From: Bacteroidales bacterium UBA1715
GTDB lineage: Bacteria > Bacteroidota > Bacteroidia > Bacteroidales > UBA1715
Direction: 5' to 3'
Length of the DNA stretch: 64,000 nt
Assembly (NCBI GenBank): GCA_002317135.1
Contig: DCIX01000016.1
Location: 1 to 64,000 of the forward strand
Part shown: in pieces, positions 1 through 7,856 of the stretch
Numbering within the stretch: position 1 is the stretch's first letter
Layout: every line of letters starts with the position of its first letter
The notes under the pieces: generated by a model
The model's input: only the letters and a program-made list of their open reading frames with translations
Databases searched by the model: none
What the model was told of the DNA's origin: nothing
Translations under genes and position numbers: made by a program

Positions 1-357
<357 letters not shown>

Positions 358-430
358 TCCTTTGATGGTATTTCCAACAGTTGCGTAAGTTTGTTTACCC
401 CCTGGGTCGATGAAAGAAACATAAGACTTG

Positions 431-536
431 GGTGGCTATAGCTCCGGGGTTCCACCTCTTCCCATACCGAACAGAGAAGTTAAGACCGGAAGCGCCGATG
501 GTACTGGGCCAAAACCGGGAGAGTAGGTGCCGCCTC
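431..536 (+). rRNA. 5S ribosomal RNA
   Basis: A 5S rRNA of about 106 bases. Visible hallmarks are the closing stem (GGTGGC at the 5' end, GCCGCC at the 3' end) and the conserved core CCATACCGAACAGAGAAG near 462-479. It is the last gene of the rrn operon and is followed at once by a hairpin terminator. End positions are accurate to a few bases. Confidence 0.95.
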
Positions 537-545
537 TTTTTTTTG

Positions 546-582
546 AAACGCCTATCATGAACATGGTAGGCGTTTTTTTTTG
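546..582 (+). terminator. Rho-independent terminator of the rRNA operon
   Basis: Nine-base stem AAACGCCTA (546-554) and TAGGCGTTT (567-575) with the T-run continuing to 581. It lies just after 5S rRNA and closes the rrn operon. Confidence 0.85.
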
Positions 583-626
583 TTTGGGCGTATCGCATAC
601 ACCTCCCCCCGAATAGTATTCCTCTA

Positions 627-643
627 TTAACCATTAGACCGTG
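627..643. repeat. Possible remnant of an insertion-sequence end
   Basis: TTAACCATTAGACCGTG here matches TTGACCATTAGACCTTG at 8827-8843 in 15 of 17 positions. That second site is the right inverted repeat plus flank of the degenerate IS at 7835-8837. It could be a solo scar of the same element, or chance similarity in AT-rich DNA. Confidence 0.25.
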
Positions 644-769
644 TTATGGTGTTACATCATTATCATAATCATAAATTTACATTCTAAATCAGTTAATTCA
701 ACAATTCATTTTTTGATTGAGATTTTCTTTAGTTCGTTGTTCATCGTTGAAGATGAAAACTCCCTCGCA

Positions 770-972
770 TAATAAACCACCGTTGCTTTTCTGCTCGGTT
801 GGTGTCCTTCTCAATCAGAAGGAACTCTGTATGCAGTAGTTTTTCTCTGAAGACTGACGATCTAATCACTGAGAATCATTAGATCCGAAATTTGCCGAAG
901 CAAAACATATTGGCTAGTTAGGTTAATTTCAAATGGAATCACCAATATGTGTGAAGTTCGTTTCAAAGAACG
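770..972 (-). ncRNA. Candidate structured non-coding RNA (unnamed)
   Basis: A promoter at 978-1009 points left into a gene-free stretch rich in hairpins. Reading the minus strand from about 972, there is first GTTCTTTGAAA (971-961), similar to a boxA antitermination element. Then comes a 9-bp stem ACATATTGG/CCAATATGT (942-950 with 905-913), a 5-bp stem closed by a C(UUCG)G tetraloop (891-904), an 8-bp stem GATCTAAT/ATTAGATC (859-885) and a 7-bp stem TCCTTCT/AGAAGGA (805-823). The UUCG loop has that form only on the minus strand, which supports the direction. No known RNA family was recognised. The 3' end is a guess, because I see no T-run terminator. It could be a displaced rRNA-type leader rather than an independent sRNA. 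Confidence 0.4.
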
Positions 973-977
973 TGTTG

Positions 978-1009
978 CAAATGTATACACGTGAAATACC
1001 GAAAGTCAA
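978..1009 (-). promoter_or_regulatory. Bacteroidota consensus promoter reading leftward
   Basis: On the minus strand, TTGAC (its TTG complementary to 1007-1009) is followed after 21 bases by TACATTTG (complement of 978-985), a perfect match to the phylum -7 box TAnnTTTG. Transcription would start near 971 and run toward the 5S gene. No minus-strand coding sequence lies downstream. Confidence 0.5.
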
Positions 1010-1228
1010 GAAAAAGGGAAAAAAATTTTTTGTAAAGAGAAACTCTATGGAAAAATAATCTGACAATCTTAATCTATAACATCATTTATATAATAATTAG
1101 TTGATTAAAGTATTGAATATCAATGTGTTATAAATAAATTTCAAAAAAGTGTGTTTAAATGGGGTTACCTTTTTGTTTTCTGGGTATAAAAATATGAAAA
1201 ATGATTACAAACATTAAAAAATACAATA

Positions 1229-1531
1229 ATGGAAACAAAAACAATTTACCAGGAAATGCGTAAAACAAAGCATGCAATCAATCGTCAGTATGATCGTGGT
1301 ATTAATGATTTCTTATTAGAACGAATAGGATGGAAAATACCATTTTTTCAAAAAGGGAAAAACATTTATGTCGTGAAATTGTCAACACTAAGGCAATGTG
1401 GATATGATGGTCTTAGAAAATTTTTGGTGTTAGTTATGAAGCATAATGTTTTAATCACAATCTATTTTGAAGATAATTTTCAGGCTATTCATTCAAAGAA
1501 AGAAAATAATACAAAATATCATCTAATCTAA
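1229..1531 (+). CDS. Hypothetical protein, 100 aa
   Basis: No family was recognised. The protein is basic and soluble with no signal peptide or membrane segment. Its N-terminal third is charged and likely helical; the middle (about residues 30-75) alternates hydrophobic stretches such as NIYVVKL and KFLVLVMKHNVLITIYF, which suggests a small alpha/beta fold. It is the first gene of an AT-rich run and sits only 13 bases before the AAA+ ATPase gene, so the two are probably co-transcribed. It may be an accessory subunit of that ATPase module, but this rests on position alone. Confidence 0.6.
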   Translation: METKTIYQEMRKTKHAINRQYDRGINDFLLERIGWKIPFFQKGKNIYVVKLSTLRQCGYDGLRKFLVLVMKHNVLITIYFEDNFQAIHSKKENNTKYHLI

Positions 1532-1544
1532 AAAGTTATTTGTT

Positions 1545-2783
1545 ATGAAAAACTTGTTATATGTGTCAAATTGTTTACGAGTAAAAAAGATTGAAATAGT
1601 TTCTTTTTGTAATTCTGTTGGTTATGAAATAAAAAATGATAATGAGGCAAAAATCTCTGAAGAAATGTTTGAAAAAATCAAGGGCCATTATGGAGAGAGT
1701 AAACGGAAAGAATCTACGAAATCTATAGTAAATAGTTCATCTATTATTATAGATAAAGAAATAGAAAAGAAAGCAACAAATGCTGTACAAGAAGCTTGTG
1801 ATAAGAATTGTAATACATTTAAAAAGACCTTGGACTCAATGCAAAATAGCTTGAATTCAAATGAGAAGAGATTCTTCTCTATCGAAAAATATATTAAAAA
1901 TGAGGTGTGTGACTTAAATCGTATTCAGCAGAAACACGAAAATGATCATAAAAAAATGTTGGATCAAATCAAATCTGTTGAGTTGGAAAATATGCGGGTG
2001 AAAAAAGAGTTGACTGATTTAAAGACTAAAAATACATTTAATTTACAAGTTGTAAATAATAAAAAAACAATTGATGTTGGATTGGTTCATAAGCAATTCA
2101 AAGATTTATTAAAAATAGTTTCAACAAAATTAAATGTGTATATATCAGGTCCTGCAGGCTCGGGAAAAACAACGGCGGCGGAGAAGTGTGCGAAGGCATT
2201 GGATGTTCCATTTTATTTTACGGGGGCTATAGAAAACGGATATAAACTTACCGGGTATATGGATGCTCAAGGTAAATACGTGACAACTGAATTCCGAAAA
2301 GCATATGAAAATGGAGGTTTGTTTTTATTTGATGAAATTGATGCTAGTTTTCCTCAAGCAATACTTACTTTCAATGCGGCACTATCAAATGGATATATGG
2401 ATTTTCCAGATAAACAAGTTAAACAGCATAATGATTTTTATTGCATTGCGGCAGCAAATACAATTGGTTTGGGTGCAGATAGACAATATGTGGGAAGAAA
2501 CCAATTGGATGCAGCAACTTTGGATCGGTTTGTTTTTGTGAATTGGGAATATGATGAGGAATTGGAGCAAAAAAGGTCTGAAAATAAAGATTGGTGTATT
2601 TATGTTCAAAAAGTAAGAACTGTGATATCTGATTTGAGTATAAGACATATTGTTAGTTCGAGAGCTATTATATTTGGAGCAAAGTTGCTTTCTGTGGGAA
2701 TAAATAGAAAAGATGTGGAGAATATGGTGTTATGGAAAGGTTTAGATGATTCAACCATTACAAAAATAAAAGAGAGGGTATAA
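1545..2783 (+). CDS. AAA+ ATPase, MoxR/CobS-like (AAA_5), with N-terminal coiled coil
   Basis: A nucleotide-driven remodelling ATPase of the dynein-related/MoxR class. The C-terminal half holds Walker A GPAGSGKTT (about residues 202-210), Walker B LFLFDEID with D263/E264, a sensor-1-like AAANT segment, and the arginine-bearing LDAATLDRF, as in CobS/GvpN/NirQ proteins. Residues about 70-165 are a long Glu/Lys-rich coiled coil, which is unusual for stand-alone MoxR proteins and may serve oligomerisation or partner binding. MoxR-type ATPases normally work with a von Willebrand A (VWA) partner. The next gene, 72 bases downstream, encodes a DUF7192/VWA-like protein, fitting a two-component chaperone-like machine. 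CobS-like ATPases with such partners also occur in phages, so a mobile origin is plausible. The substrate is unknown. Confidence 0.85.
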   Translation: MKNLLYVSNCLRVKKIEIVSFCNSVGYEIKNDNEAKISEEMFEKIKGHYGESKRKESTKSIVNSSSIIIDKEIEKKATNAVQEACDKNCNTFKKTLDSMQNSLNSNEKRFFSIEKYIKNEVCDLNRIQQKHENDHKKMLDQIKSVELENMRVKKELTDLKTKNTFNLQVVNNKKTIDVGLVHKQFKDLLKIVSTKLNVYISGPAGSGKTTAAEKCAKALDVPFYFTGAIENGYKLTGYMDAQGKYVTTEFRKAYENGGLFLFDEIDASFPQAILTFNAALSNGYMDFPDKQVKQHNDFYCIAAANTIGLGADRQYVGRNQLDAATLDRFVFVNWEYDEELEQKRSENKDWCIYVQKVRTVISDLSIRHIVSSRAIIFGAKLLSVGINRKDVENMVLWKGLDDSTITKIKERV

Positions 2784-2855
2784 GAGAAGAAAATAGGTAT
2801 GCATAAGATATGCGTGCCTATTTTTAGTAATAAAAGTACTTAATGATTAATAATC

Positions 2856-3689
2856 ATGGTAAATAAAGAATTGTATTTTGATGATTTAGAAAAGTTCTGG
2901 AATTATGCGATGCGTGATAGTAGTTCGAGACACAAGGATTCTCGAAATGTAGCTTGTGATTGGAATGGGAAAATAAGTTGGGAGGAAACAAAAAAAATGG
3001 CACGGAAAGGTTGGGTGGACGGTATGAAGGAAATTCAAAAATACACGGCTTGTATAGAACCTCAAATATGTCAGCAAGTAATGCGTCCTAATCCTATCAA
3101 TGCAATCAATGGTTATTCGGTTGACGTTGGAGCATACCTGTCTAATATTCCGGAATGTTTTCATAATCGAGAAATGGTTATACAAAAATCACCTGGGAAA
3201 ATCATTAAGATAGTTTGTTCTATCTCTGCGTCATGTGCAATAAAACCTGAGATTATTATACAAAAAGGAGCTTTGGTTTGTGCGTTAATCGATGCAATAG
3301 AATATGCTGGATATAGAGCAGAGGTGATATGCAATGAAAGTACATCCTATGGTTCAGATGCGGCGTCAAGAAGAGGTGAGTGTAAGACGAATGGATGGAT
3401 GGAGATATCTGTCGTTGTAAAAAAAGCGAATCAATCGTTGGATATGTGTGATTTAGCGTTTTGTTTGGCACATCCTGCAATGCTTAGACGAATCATGTTT
3501 TCTGTCATGGAATTGAATGGATGGGCTGATTTCGCAATAGCGTATGGTTATCCGGCAGAAGCGACGAATAAAGGTGATTTATATATTCGAGAAATATTTT
3601 CCGAAACTGTCTCGAATTCTGAAGCCATTGCGTGGGTAATACAGCAACTTTCTGATTTGGGTATAATGATAGATAAGAAATCGGATTAA
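2856..3689 (+). CDS. DUF7192-like (VWA-related) protein, partner of the AAA+ ATPase
   Basis: A 277-aa soluble protein that resembles, from memory, the DUF7192 group found beside CobS-like ATPases. The N-terminal part has the typical pattern of an SWEE segment followed by GWVDGM (about residues 41-56). A motif similar to DVAGAYPNVPAYL appears as DVGAYLSNIPE (about 90-100). The C-terminal two thirds look Rossmann-like, with hydrophobic strands IIKIVCSIS and WMEISVVVK and a helix LVCALIDAIEYAGYRAEV. The expected metal-binding DxSxS (MIDAS) of VWA domains reads SISAS here, so metal binding may be lost. The gene follows the ATPase in the same direction. I infer a paired module of unknown substrate. 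Confidence 0.65.
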   Translation: MVNKELYFDDLEKFWNYAMRDSSSRHKDSRNVACDWNGKISWEETKKMARKGWVDGMKEIQKYTACIEPQICQQVMRPNPINAINGYSVDVGAYLSNIPECFHNREMVIQKSPGKIIKIVCSISASCAIKPEIIIQKGALVCALIDAIEYAGYRAEVICNESTSYGSDAASRRGECKTNGWMEISVVVKKANQSLDMCDLAFCLAHPAMLRRIMFSVMELNGWADFAIAYGYPAEATNKGDLYIREIFSETVSNSEAIAWVIQQLSDLGIMIDKKSD

Positions 3690-3754
3690 TCGTATATGTT
3701 ACAATTTGGATTTTAATAATTTTGTAAATCTATAAAAAGGAGTGATTGGTCAAT

Positions 3755-6082
3755 ATGAAAAGAGCTATTCTATCAGTGTTGTTAGTGCTAATTGTCGCAT
3801 TTGATATGTCTGCTAGACCTATAGGCCATTATGCGATGGATGTGACAAACAAATGTATTCCTGTTTCACAGGTTGATACATATTTTAATCAATGGTTTTC
3901 GGTTGATGATAATGTGTCTTTTGAAAAAATCCGCACAGTTGTTGATGGTTTTGGAGTTGAACATATTTCGTATCAGCAATTTTATCGGAATGAGATTGTT
4001 GATGGAGGTATGGTTATAGTGCATGCTAGAGATGGTTTTGTACAATTGGTTACTGCGTCGGTGATGGAGAAAAATCAGCAGGCTTTTGTTGATTCGGAGA
4101 TACAATTGAAAAGAGAAGACTTATGTTCTGAAAATATCTTATGTGTACCTGTGACAACTTCTAATGGCATTTGTTATAGAAGGGCTATAAAACATATTGA
4201 TGAATCAAATCGCAGGATTAGTTATATTGATATTGAGACAGGAGAAATAGTGAAGATTGAAGATCAAATATATTATGGAATGGTTAGTGATTCGGTATTT
4301 ACTCGATATAATGGATGGCAATTGATGGATAGTTATTATGATAAGAAGTTGTATTATTTATATGATACAAAGCGAAATATCTATACATACAATGCTTCAT
4401 CTGCTGTTTTTTCTGGAGAGGTTGTTGATTATAGAAACGAAAGTGATTCTATAACATCTGTTTCTTCAAAGTGGTCGGCAATGTTATCTAATATAAATGT
4501 TTCGTGTACGGATAATTCTGATTGGTATCATGAGATAGGGGAAGGTGATCCCGATTTGTTTGTGAGGGTGTTTTCTTCTGGAGGTGTTGAACTTTGTAAA
4601 ACACAACATGAAAATGGTTTTTTAGAACGAGAATTTTCTGATTTACAAGTTCAGGTAGATAAGGGAAGTTATATTGTTGTTTATGATCACGATACGTTTA
4701 AGGATGACATAGGTGATACTATATACATTGAAAGTCTTAGTAGTGGAACATATAGTTGGAACGGCGAAAATACGTACGGACAAATAGTATTAGAAGGGAA
4801 TCCTGCTGTTAGTGCTCATTGGGGGATGCAAAAGGTCTATGACTTCTATAAGGAAAATTTTGACTTGACTGGATATAATAATTTAGGAACCTATATATAT
4901 CAGTTTGTTGATCCTTATGGTATTTCTAATACTCATAACCTTGCTAATGCGTATTCTTCGAATGATAATAATGGGGTTGGGTTTATGTGTTATGGTTTGG
5001 GTAATCAAGAGTTTGATGCATTCGTTTCTTTGGATATTATTGCTCATGAGTATACGCATTTGGTTATAAGCTTTAATGGTAATGGAGGGTTGACATATTC
5101 GGGGGAATCAGGCGCGTTGAATGAATCTTTTGCAGATATTATGGCTTGTGCAATAGAACATTATGCAATTGGTGATTCTTCAAATTATGAGATTGGAGAA
5201 AATATAGATAAAAATTATTCAAATATACGTTCTCTAAAATATCCCAAAGAGGGAAGGAATGGATTGATGCAACAACCCGATACATACAAGGGAGATTATT
5301 GGGTTGATGTTTCAAGTCGTGAATTAGACAATGGCGGGGTTCATAGTAATAGTGGAGTTCAAAATAAGTGGTTTTATTTGTTGTGTGAAGGTGGTTCGGG
5401 AGAGAATGACAATGGATATAATTATAATGTAGAGGGTATTGGAATAGAAAAGGCTCATAAGATAGCATTTTACACTTTAAGGTATTATTTGACGAAAAAC
5501 TCACTTTATTGGGATGCGTATGAAGGATCTTTGTTTTCGGCTCAAAACTTGTATGGTAAAAATTCGGTGGAATATCAATCTGTGTTGAATGCGTGGCATG
5601 CAGTTGGTCTTGGAATTGATTATACTGAAACCAAACCTGTTTACGTTGTTGTAGGAACTCCTCAATTAGACTCGACGGGGTATGTGTTGGGAAGTTCGTT
5701 ATATGCAAAGGGGGATATTGCAAAATTAGAGGCTGTCCCTAAGGATGGTTATGTGTTTAAGCAGTGGAACGATGGGAATATGGACAATCCACGTGAATTC
5801 GTTGTGAACGACACTGTTTCAATATTTGCGGTTTTTGTTCTTGAGCATATTGATAGATCGTCTTTAGAAGATGTTTATATGGATGTTCGAGAACCTGTTG
5901 TAAAAGTTCAGAATGGGAAAATTATGATTGATGGGGATGGAAATAATACAATAGCAATTTACTCTATGGCAGGCCAATGTGTATATAGGAAGAAAAATAT
6001 GCAGATGGCAGAGATTGATGTGTTCCCAGGTGTTTATATCGTACAATATGGCGATTGTACAAAAAAAATGGTTGTAAGATAA
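3755..6082 (+). CDS. Secreted thermolysin-family (M4) metalloprotease with probable T9SS C-terminal tail
   Basis: A zinc endopeptidase exported across both membranes. Residues 1-22 are a signal peptide (MKRAILSVLLVLIVAF), followed by an FTP/PepSY-type propeptide to about 200 and then the M4 catalytic domain. HEYTH gives zinc ligands H431 and H435 with catalytic E432; the downstream NESFAD supplies E457, and GGVHSNSG supplies the substrate-stabilising H530. After the catalytic domain comes a short repeat-type domain (DGYVFKQWNDG), then a tail of about 60 residues ending in a Por-secretion-like sorting domain (IAIYSMAGQCVYRK ... GVYIVQYGDCTKKMVVR). A TTG at 3746 is in frame, but the ATG at 3755 starts an ideal signal peptide. 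The sigma-factor gene follows after 9 bases, so production may be tied to that regulator. PorX, a T9SS regulator, is encoded at 58.3 kb. Confidence 0.9.
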   Translation: MKRAILSVLLVLIVAFDMSARPIGHYAMDVTNKCIPVSQVDTYFNQWFSVDDNVSFEKIRTVVDGFGVEHISYQQFYRNEIVDGGMVIVHARDGFVQLVTASVMEKNQQAFVDSEIQLKREDLCSENILCVPVTTSNGICYRRAIKHIDESNRRISYIDIETGEIVKIEDQIYYGMVSDSVFTRYNGWQLMDSYYDKKLYYLYDTKRNIYTYNASSAVFSGEVVDYRNESDSITSVSSKWSAMLSNINVSCTDNSDWYHEIGEGDPDLFVRVFSSGGVELCKTQHENGFLEREFSDLQVQVDKGSYIVVYDHDTFKDDIGDTIYIESLSSGTYSWNGENTYGQIVLEGNPAVSAHWGMQKVYDFYKENFDLTGYNNLGTYIYQFVDPYGISNTHNLANAYSSNDNNGVGFMCYGLGNQEFDAFVSLDIIAHEYTHLVISFNGNGGLTYSGESGALNESFADIMACAIEHYAIGDSSNYEIGENIDKNYSNIRSLKYPKEGRNGLMQQPDTYKGDYWVDVSSRELDNGGVHSNSGVQNKWFYLLCEGGSGENDNGYNYNVEGIGIEKAHKIAFYTLRYYLTKNSLYWDAYEGSLFSAQNLYGKNSVEYQSVLNAWHAVGLGIDYTETKPVYVVVGTPQLDSTGYVLGSSLYAKGDIAKLEAVPKDGYVFKQWNDGNMDNPREFVVNDTVSIFAVFVLEHIDRSSLEDVYMDVREPVVKVQNGKIMIDGDGNNTIAIYSMAGQCVYRKKNMQMAEIDVFPGVYIVQYGDCTKKMVVR

Positions 6083-6091
6083 AATTGAACT

Positions 6092-6700
6092 ATGTTGATA
6101 GGATATACAGATGTTGAATATGTAAATGGATTTATGAATTCTGACAATAAGGTGATTAGTCACTTTAAAAAAAAATATCAGAAGAAGTTTGCAAATTTTA
6201 TAAAACATAAATATCTCAATACCCCAGATGTGGATATTGACGATATTTTTCAGGAATCGTTAGATTCACTTTGGGAAAATATTAGGAATGGTAAGTATGT
6301 ACATAAAAATAGTTTGGAAACATATTTCTTTTCTATTGGACTAAACAACAGAAGAAAAAAATATAGAATCTCCCAAAAAGTTGATTGTTCTATGTATGAA
6401 GAAAATGAAGGATGGGAGAATTGGGAGGAACAAGCAGATGATTTCGAGTCAAAGGAATTATGCCTACAAGTTATAAATGAAGTTTTGGATACTTTTTTTC
6501 AAGTTTCCTCTCCATGTTTGCAAATTATACGTAATTATTTTTTTGAAGGTCTAAAAGGACAAGCATCAGCAAAATTACTTGGGTTTTTAAATACAGATGT
6601 GTTAAAAACAGAAAAATATAAATGTATGAAACGATTAGAAATCAAGATCAGAGAAGAAATAAAATTGCGAGATCCTAGTAATGTCTATATAGTGAGTTAG
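6092..6700 (+). CDS. RNA polymerase sigma factor, ECF (sigma-70) family
   Basis: A 202-aa protein with the two-domain layout of ECF sigma factors. Region 2 covers about residues 20-90 (HFKKKYQKKFANFIKHKY then DIDDIFQESLDSLWENI). Region 4 covers about 130-185, with SPCLQIIRNYFFEGLKG followed by the recognition helix area and the KYKCMKRL motif common in Bacteroidota ECF factors. It lies 9 bases after the secreted protease gene and 2 bases before a membrane anti-sigma-like gene, so the three form one operon. Such pairs usually respond to an envelope signal sensed by the anti-sigma factor. The divergence of region 4 suggests a specialised, lineage-restricted factor. Confidence 0.85.
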   Translation: MLIGYTDVEYVNGFMNSDNKVISHFKKKYQKKFANFIKHKYLNTPDVDIDDIFQESLDSLWENIRNGKYVHKNSLETYFFSIGLNNRRKKYRISQKVDCSMYEENEGWENWEEQADDFESKELCLQVINEVLDTFFQVSSPCLQIIRNYFFEGLKGQASAKLLGFLNTDVLKTEKYKCMKRLEIKIREEIKLRDPSNVYIVS

Positions 6701-6702
6701 TT

Positions 6703-7320
6703 ATGGAACCCAAAAGTGAATTAGAAGAAATAGAGTTGTTTGATGCTTACATGGACAATTCGTTATCTATGCAAGATCAAATGGATTTTGAAAAACGTAT
6801 GGCATCAGATGTGTCGTTCAAAAGACGATATCAGTTGCATGTTATGCTTGTTGAAGAAATTCGGAAAAGATTATTTCGAGAACAATTAAAAGAATATGAG
6901 TTGCAGCAAAAAACGTTTAGAGTACATTTGATTTCATATGTTGCTGCAGCGTGTGTTTGTATGGTTATGGGCGGAGGGGCGTATTATCAGAATTATACAG
7001 TTTTGGATTCTCAGTCAATGGAGCAGGTTAATTTTTCTCATTTTTCATATGAAGGAGCTTTGTTTGATGGAAAGACTGTAGAAGATGCGTTAGTTTCTGG
7101 AAATACAAAATCATTACAAAATATAGTCGATAAATTGCAAAAGCAAAATCAGTTAGTGCCTCGAGACGGGCTCCAGGATGATTTGGATTGGACACAGGTA
7201 ATGATATATGCAAAGGAGCATAAGGTTATAAAAGCTCGAAAACTTTTGCGAAAGATTAAAAAATCGGACAGTAAATATAGATATGAGGCTCAAAAATTAA
7301 TGGAAAGTTTGTGGTTCTAA
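6703..7320 (+). CDS. Membrane anti-sigma-like protein
   Basis: A 205-aa protein with one membrane segment. Residues 1-70 are acidic and helical (ELEEIELFDAYMDNSLS ... QMDFEKRMASD), which matches the layout of the cytoplasmic sigma-binding helices of Bacteroidota anti-sigma factors. No HxxxCxxC zinc motif is present. Residues about 77-95 (LISYVAAACVCMVMGGGAYY) form the transmembrane helix. The periplasmic part ends in a helical repeat-like stretch (DWTQVMIYAKEHKVIKARKLLRKI) that resembles a TPR. It starts 2 bases after the ECF sigma gene, which strongly suggests the pair. The role is inferred from context and topology, not from a recognised family. Confidence 0.65.
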   Translation: MEPKSELEEIELFDAYMDNSLSMQDQMDFEKRMASDVSFKRRYQLHVMLVEEIRKRLFREQLKEYELQQKTFRVHLISYVAAACVCMVMGGGAYYQNYTVLDSQSMEQVNFSHFSYEGALFDGKTVEDALVSGNTKSLQNIVDKLQKQNQLVPRDGLQDDLDWTQVMIYAKEHKVIKARKLLRKIKKSDSKYRYEAQKLMESLWF

Positions 7321-7719
7321 GCACAGTTTATATTCTGTTTTTAGTGTGACAGATTTTGAGGGGAAAACTTTCAATGGTGTTTTTCCTTTCAAAGGTGGGA
7401 ATCTTACGGCTACTTTGTGTTCATTTTTCTCTTGAAAAGAAAAACTAACCATCTCCATATAAATGTTATCCTCCAATAGAGATGGAGTGTACGCCATCTC
7501 TACAAATTGCTGACAATATGTGAATACATCAAATAATGTCATCTTTAATTTCCCCAAAATCAGTTTCGATTCTCGTTGGAGCATTTTAGCACGATGAACC
7601 ACGCGTGAGCTCATCAGTGAAAATATTTCGCAAGACGGAAGTACAGGATTCCGTAAAATTTTGCGTTGGCTAGATTGACAAAAAAAAGATTGGTCGGTAA
7701 TATTTAGTAGAACTCTCAT
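7297..7719 (-). CDS. Hypothetical ORF between anti-sigma gene and IS
   Basis: A minus-strand reading frame of about 140 codons. An ATG at 7740 is also in frame; the ATG at 7719 (MRVLLNITDQSFF) is chosen arbitrarily. No family was recognised and there is no signal peptide or membrane segment. Its last 24 bases overlap the 3' end of the anti-sigma gene convergently. It is intact while the neighbouring transposase is broken. It could be an IS passenger, the damaged end of a longer gene, or a chance frame; codon content does not settle it. If it is not real, 7321-7794 is a gene-free stretch of about 470 bases. Confidence 0.35.
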   Translation of the reverse strand: MRVLLNITDQSFFCQSSQRKILRNPVLPSCEIFSLMSSRVVHRAKMLQRESKLILGKLKMTLFDVFTYCQQFVEMAYTPSLLEDNIYMEMVSFSFQEKNEHKVAVRFPPLKGKTPLKVFPSKSVTLKTEYKLCLEPQTFH

Positions 7720-7794
7720 TTTTAAAATAATCGTAAACATGGAACAAAAGAAGGCTTTTATCCCGGTAGATTTTTCGCAATACGAAAATTCGGC

Positions 7795-7856
7795 TTAATG
7801 GTCAAAACGGTACCTAAAATTTGAATGTTTTTATTTAATGGTCAAAAAAGTACCTA
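7795..7856. repeat. Duplicated IS left end (two copies 40 bp apart)
   Basis: TTAATGGTCAAAACGGTACC (7795-7814, continuing TA) and TTAATGGTCAAAAAAGTACC (7835-7854, continuing TA) differ at only two of 22 positions and lie in the same orientation. The inner copy pairs with the right end at 8822-8836. The outer copy indicates a nested or older insertion, or a duplication of the end. Confidence 0.7.

Larger units (their letters stand above)
583..1228. other. 645-base gap without a protein gene
   Basis: No open reading frame here looks like a gene and no tRNA cloverleaf was found. The stretch is not featureless: it holds hairpins at 805-823, 859-885, 891-904 and 905-950, a boxA-like element at 961-971 and a minus-strand consensus promoter at 978-1009 (separate entries). 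The part from about 1020 to 1228 is AT-rich with nothing recognisable. Confidence 0.6.

Noticed and set aside
583..1228. tRNA or tmRNA after the rRNA operon
   Set aside because: No cloverleaf, no TTCRA/T-loop motif and no tmRNA hallmarks were found on either strand.
3746..3755. TTG start for the protease gene
   Set aside because: It only adds MVN before a perfect signal peptide, and the ATG at 3755 is the more usual start.
5139..5723. A 194-codon open frame on the minus strand
   Set aside because: It lies wholly inside the protease gene, is rich in His/Pro/Gln as expected of an antisense shadow of AT-rich coding DNA, and has no recognisable domain.
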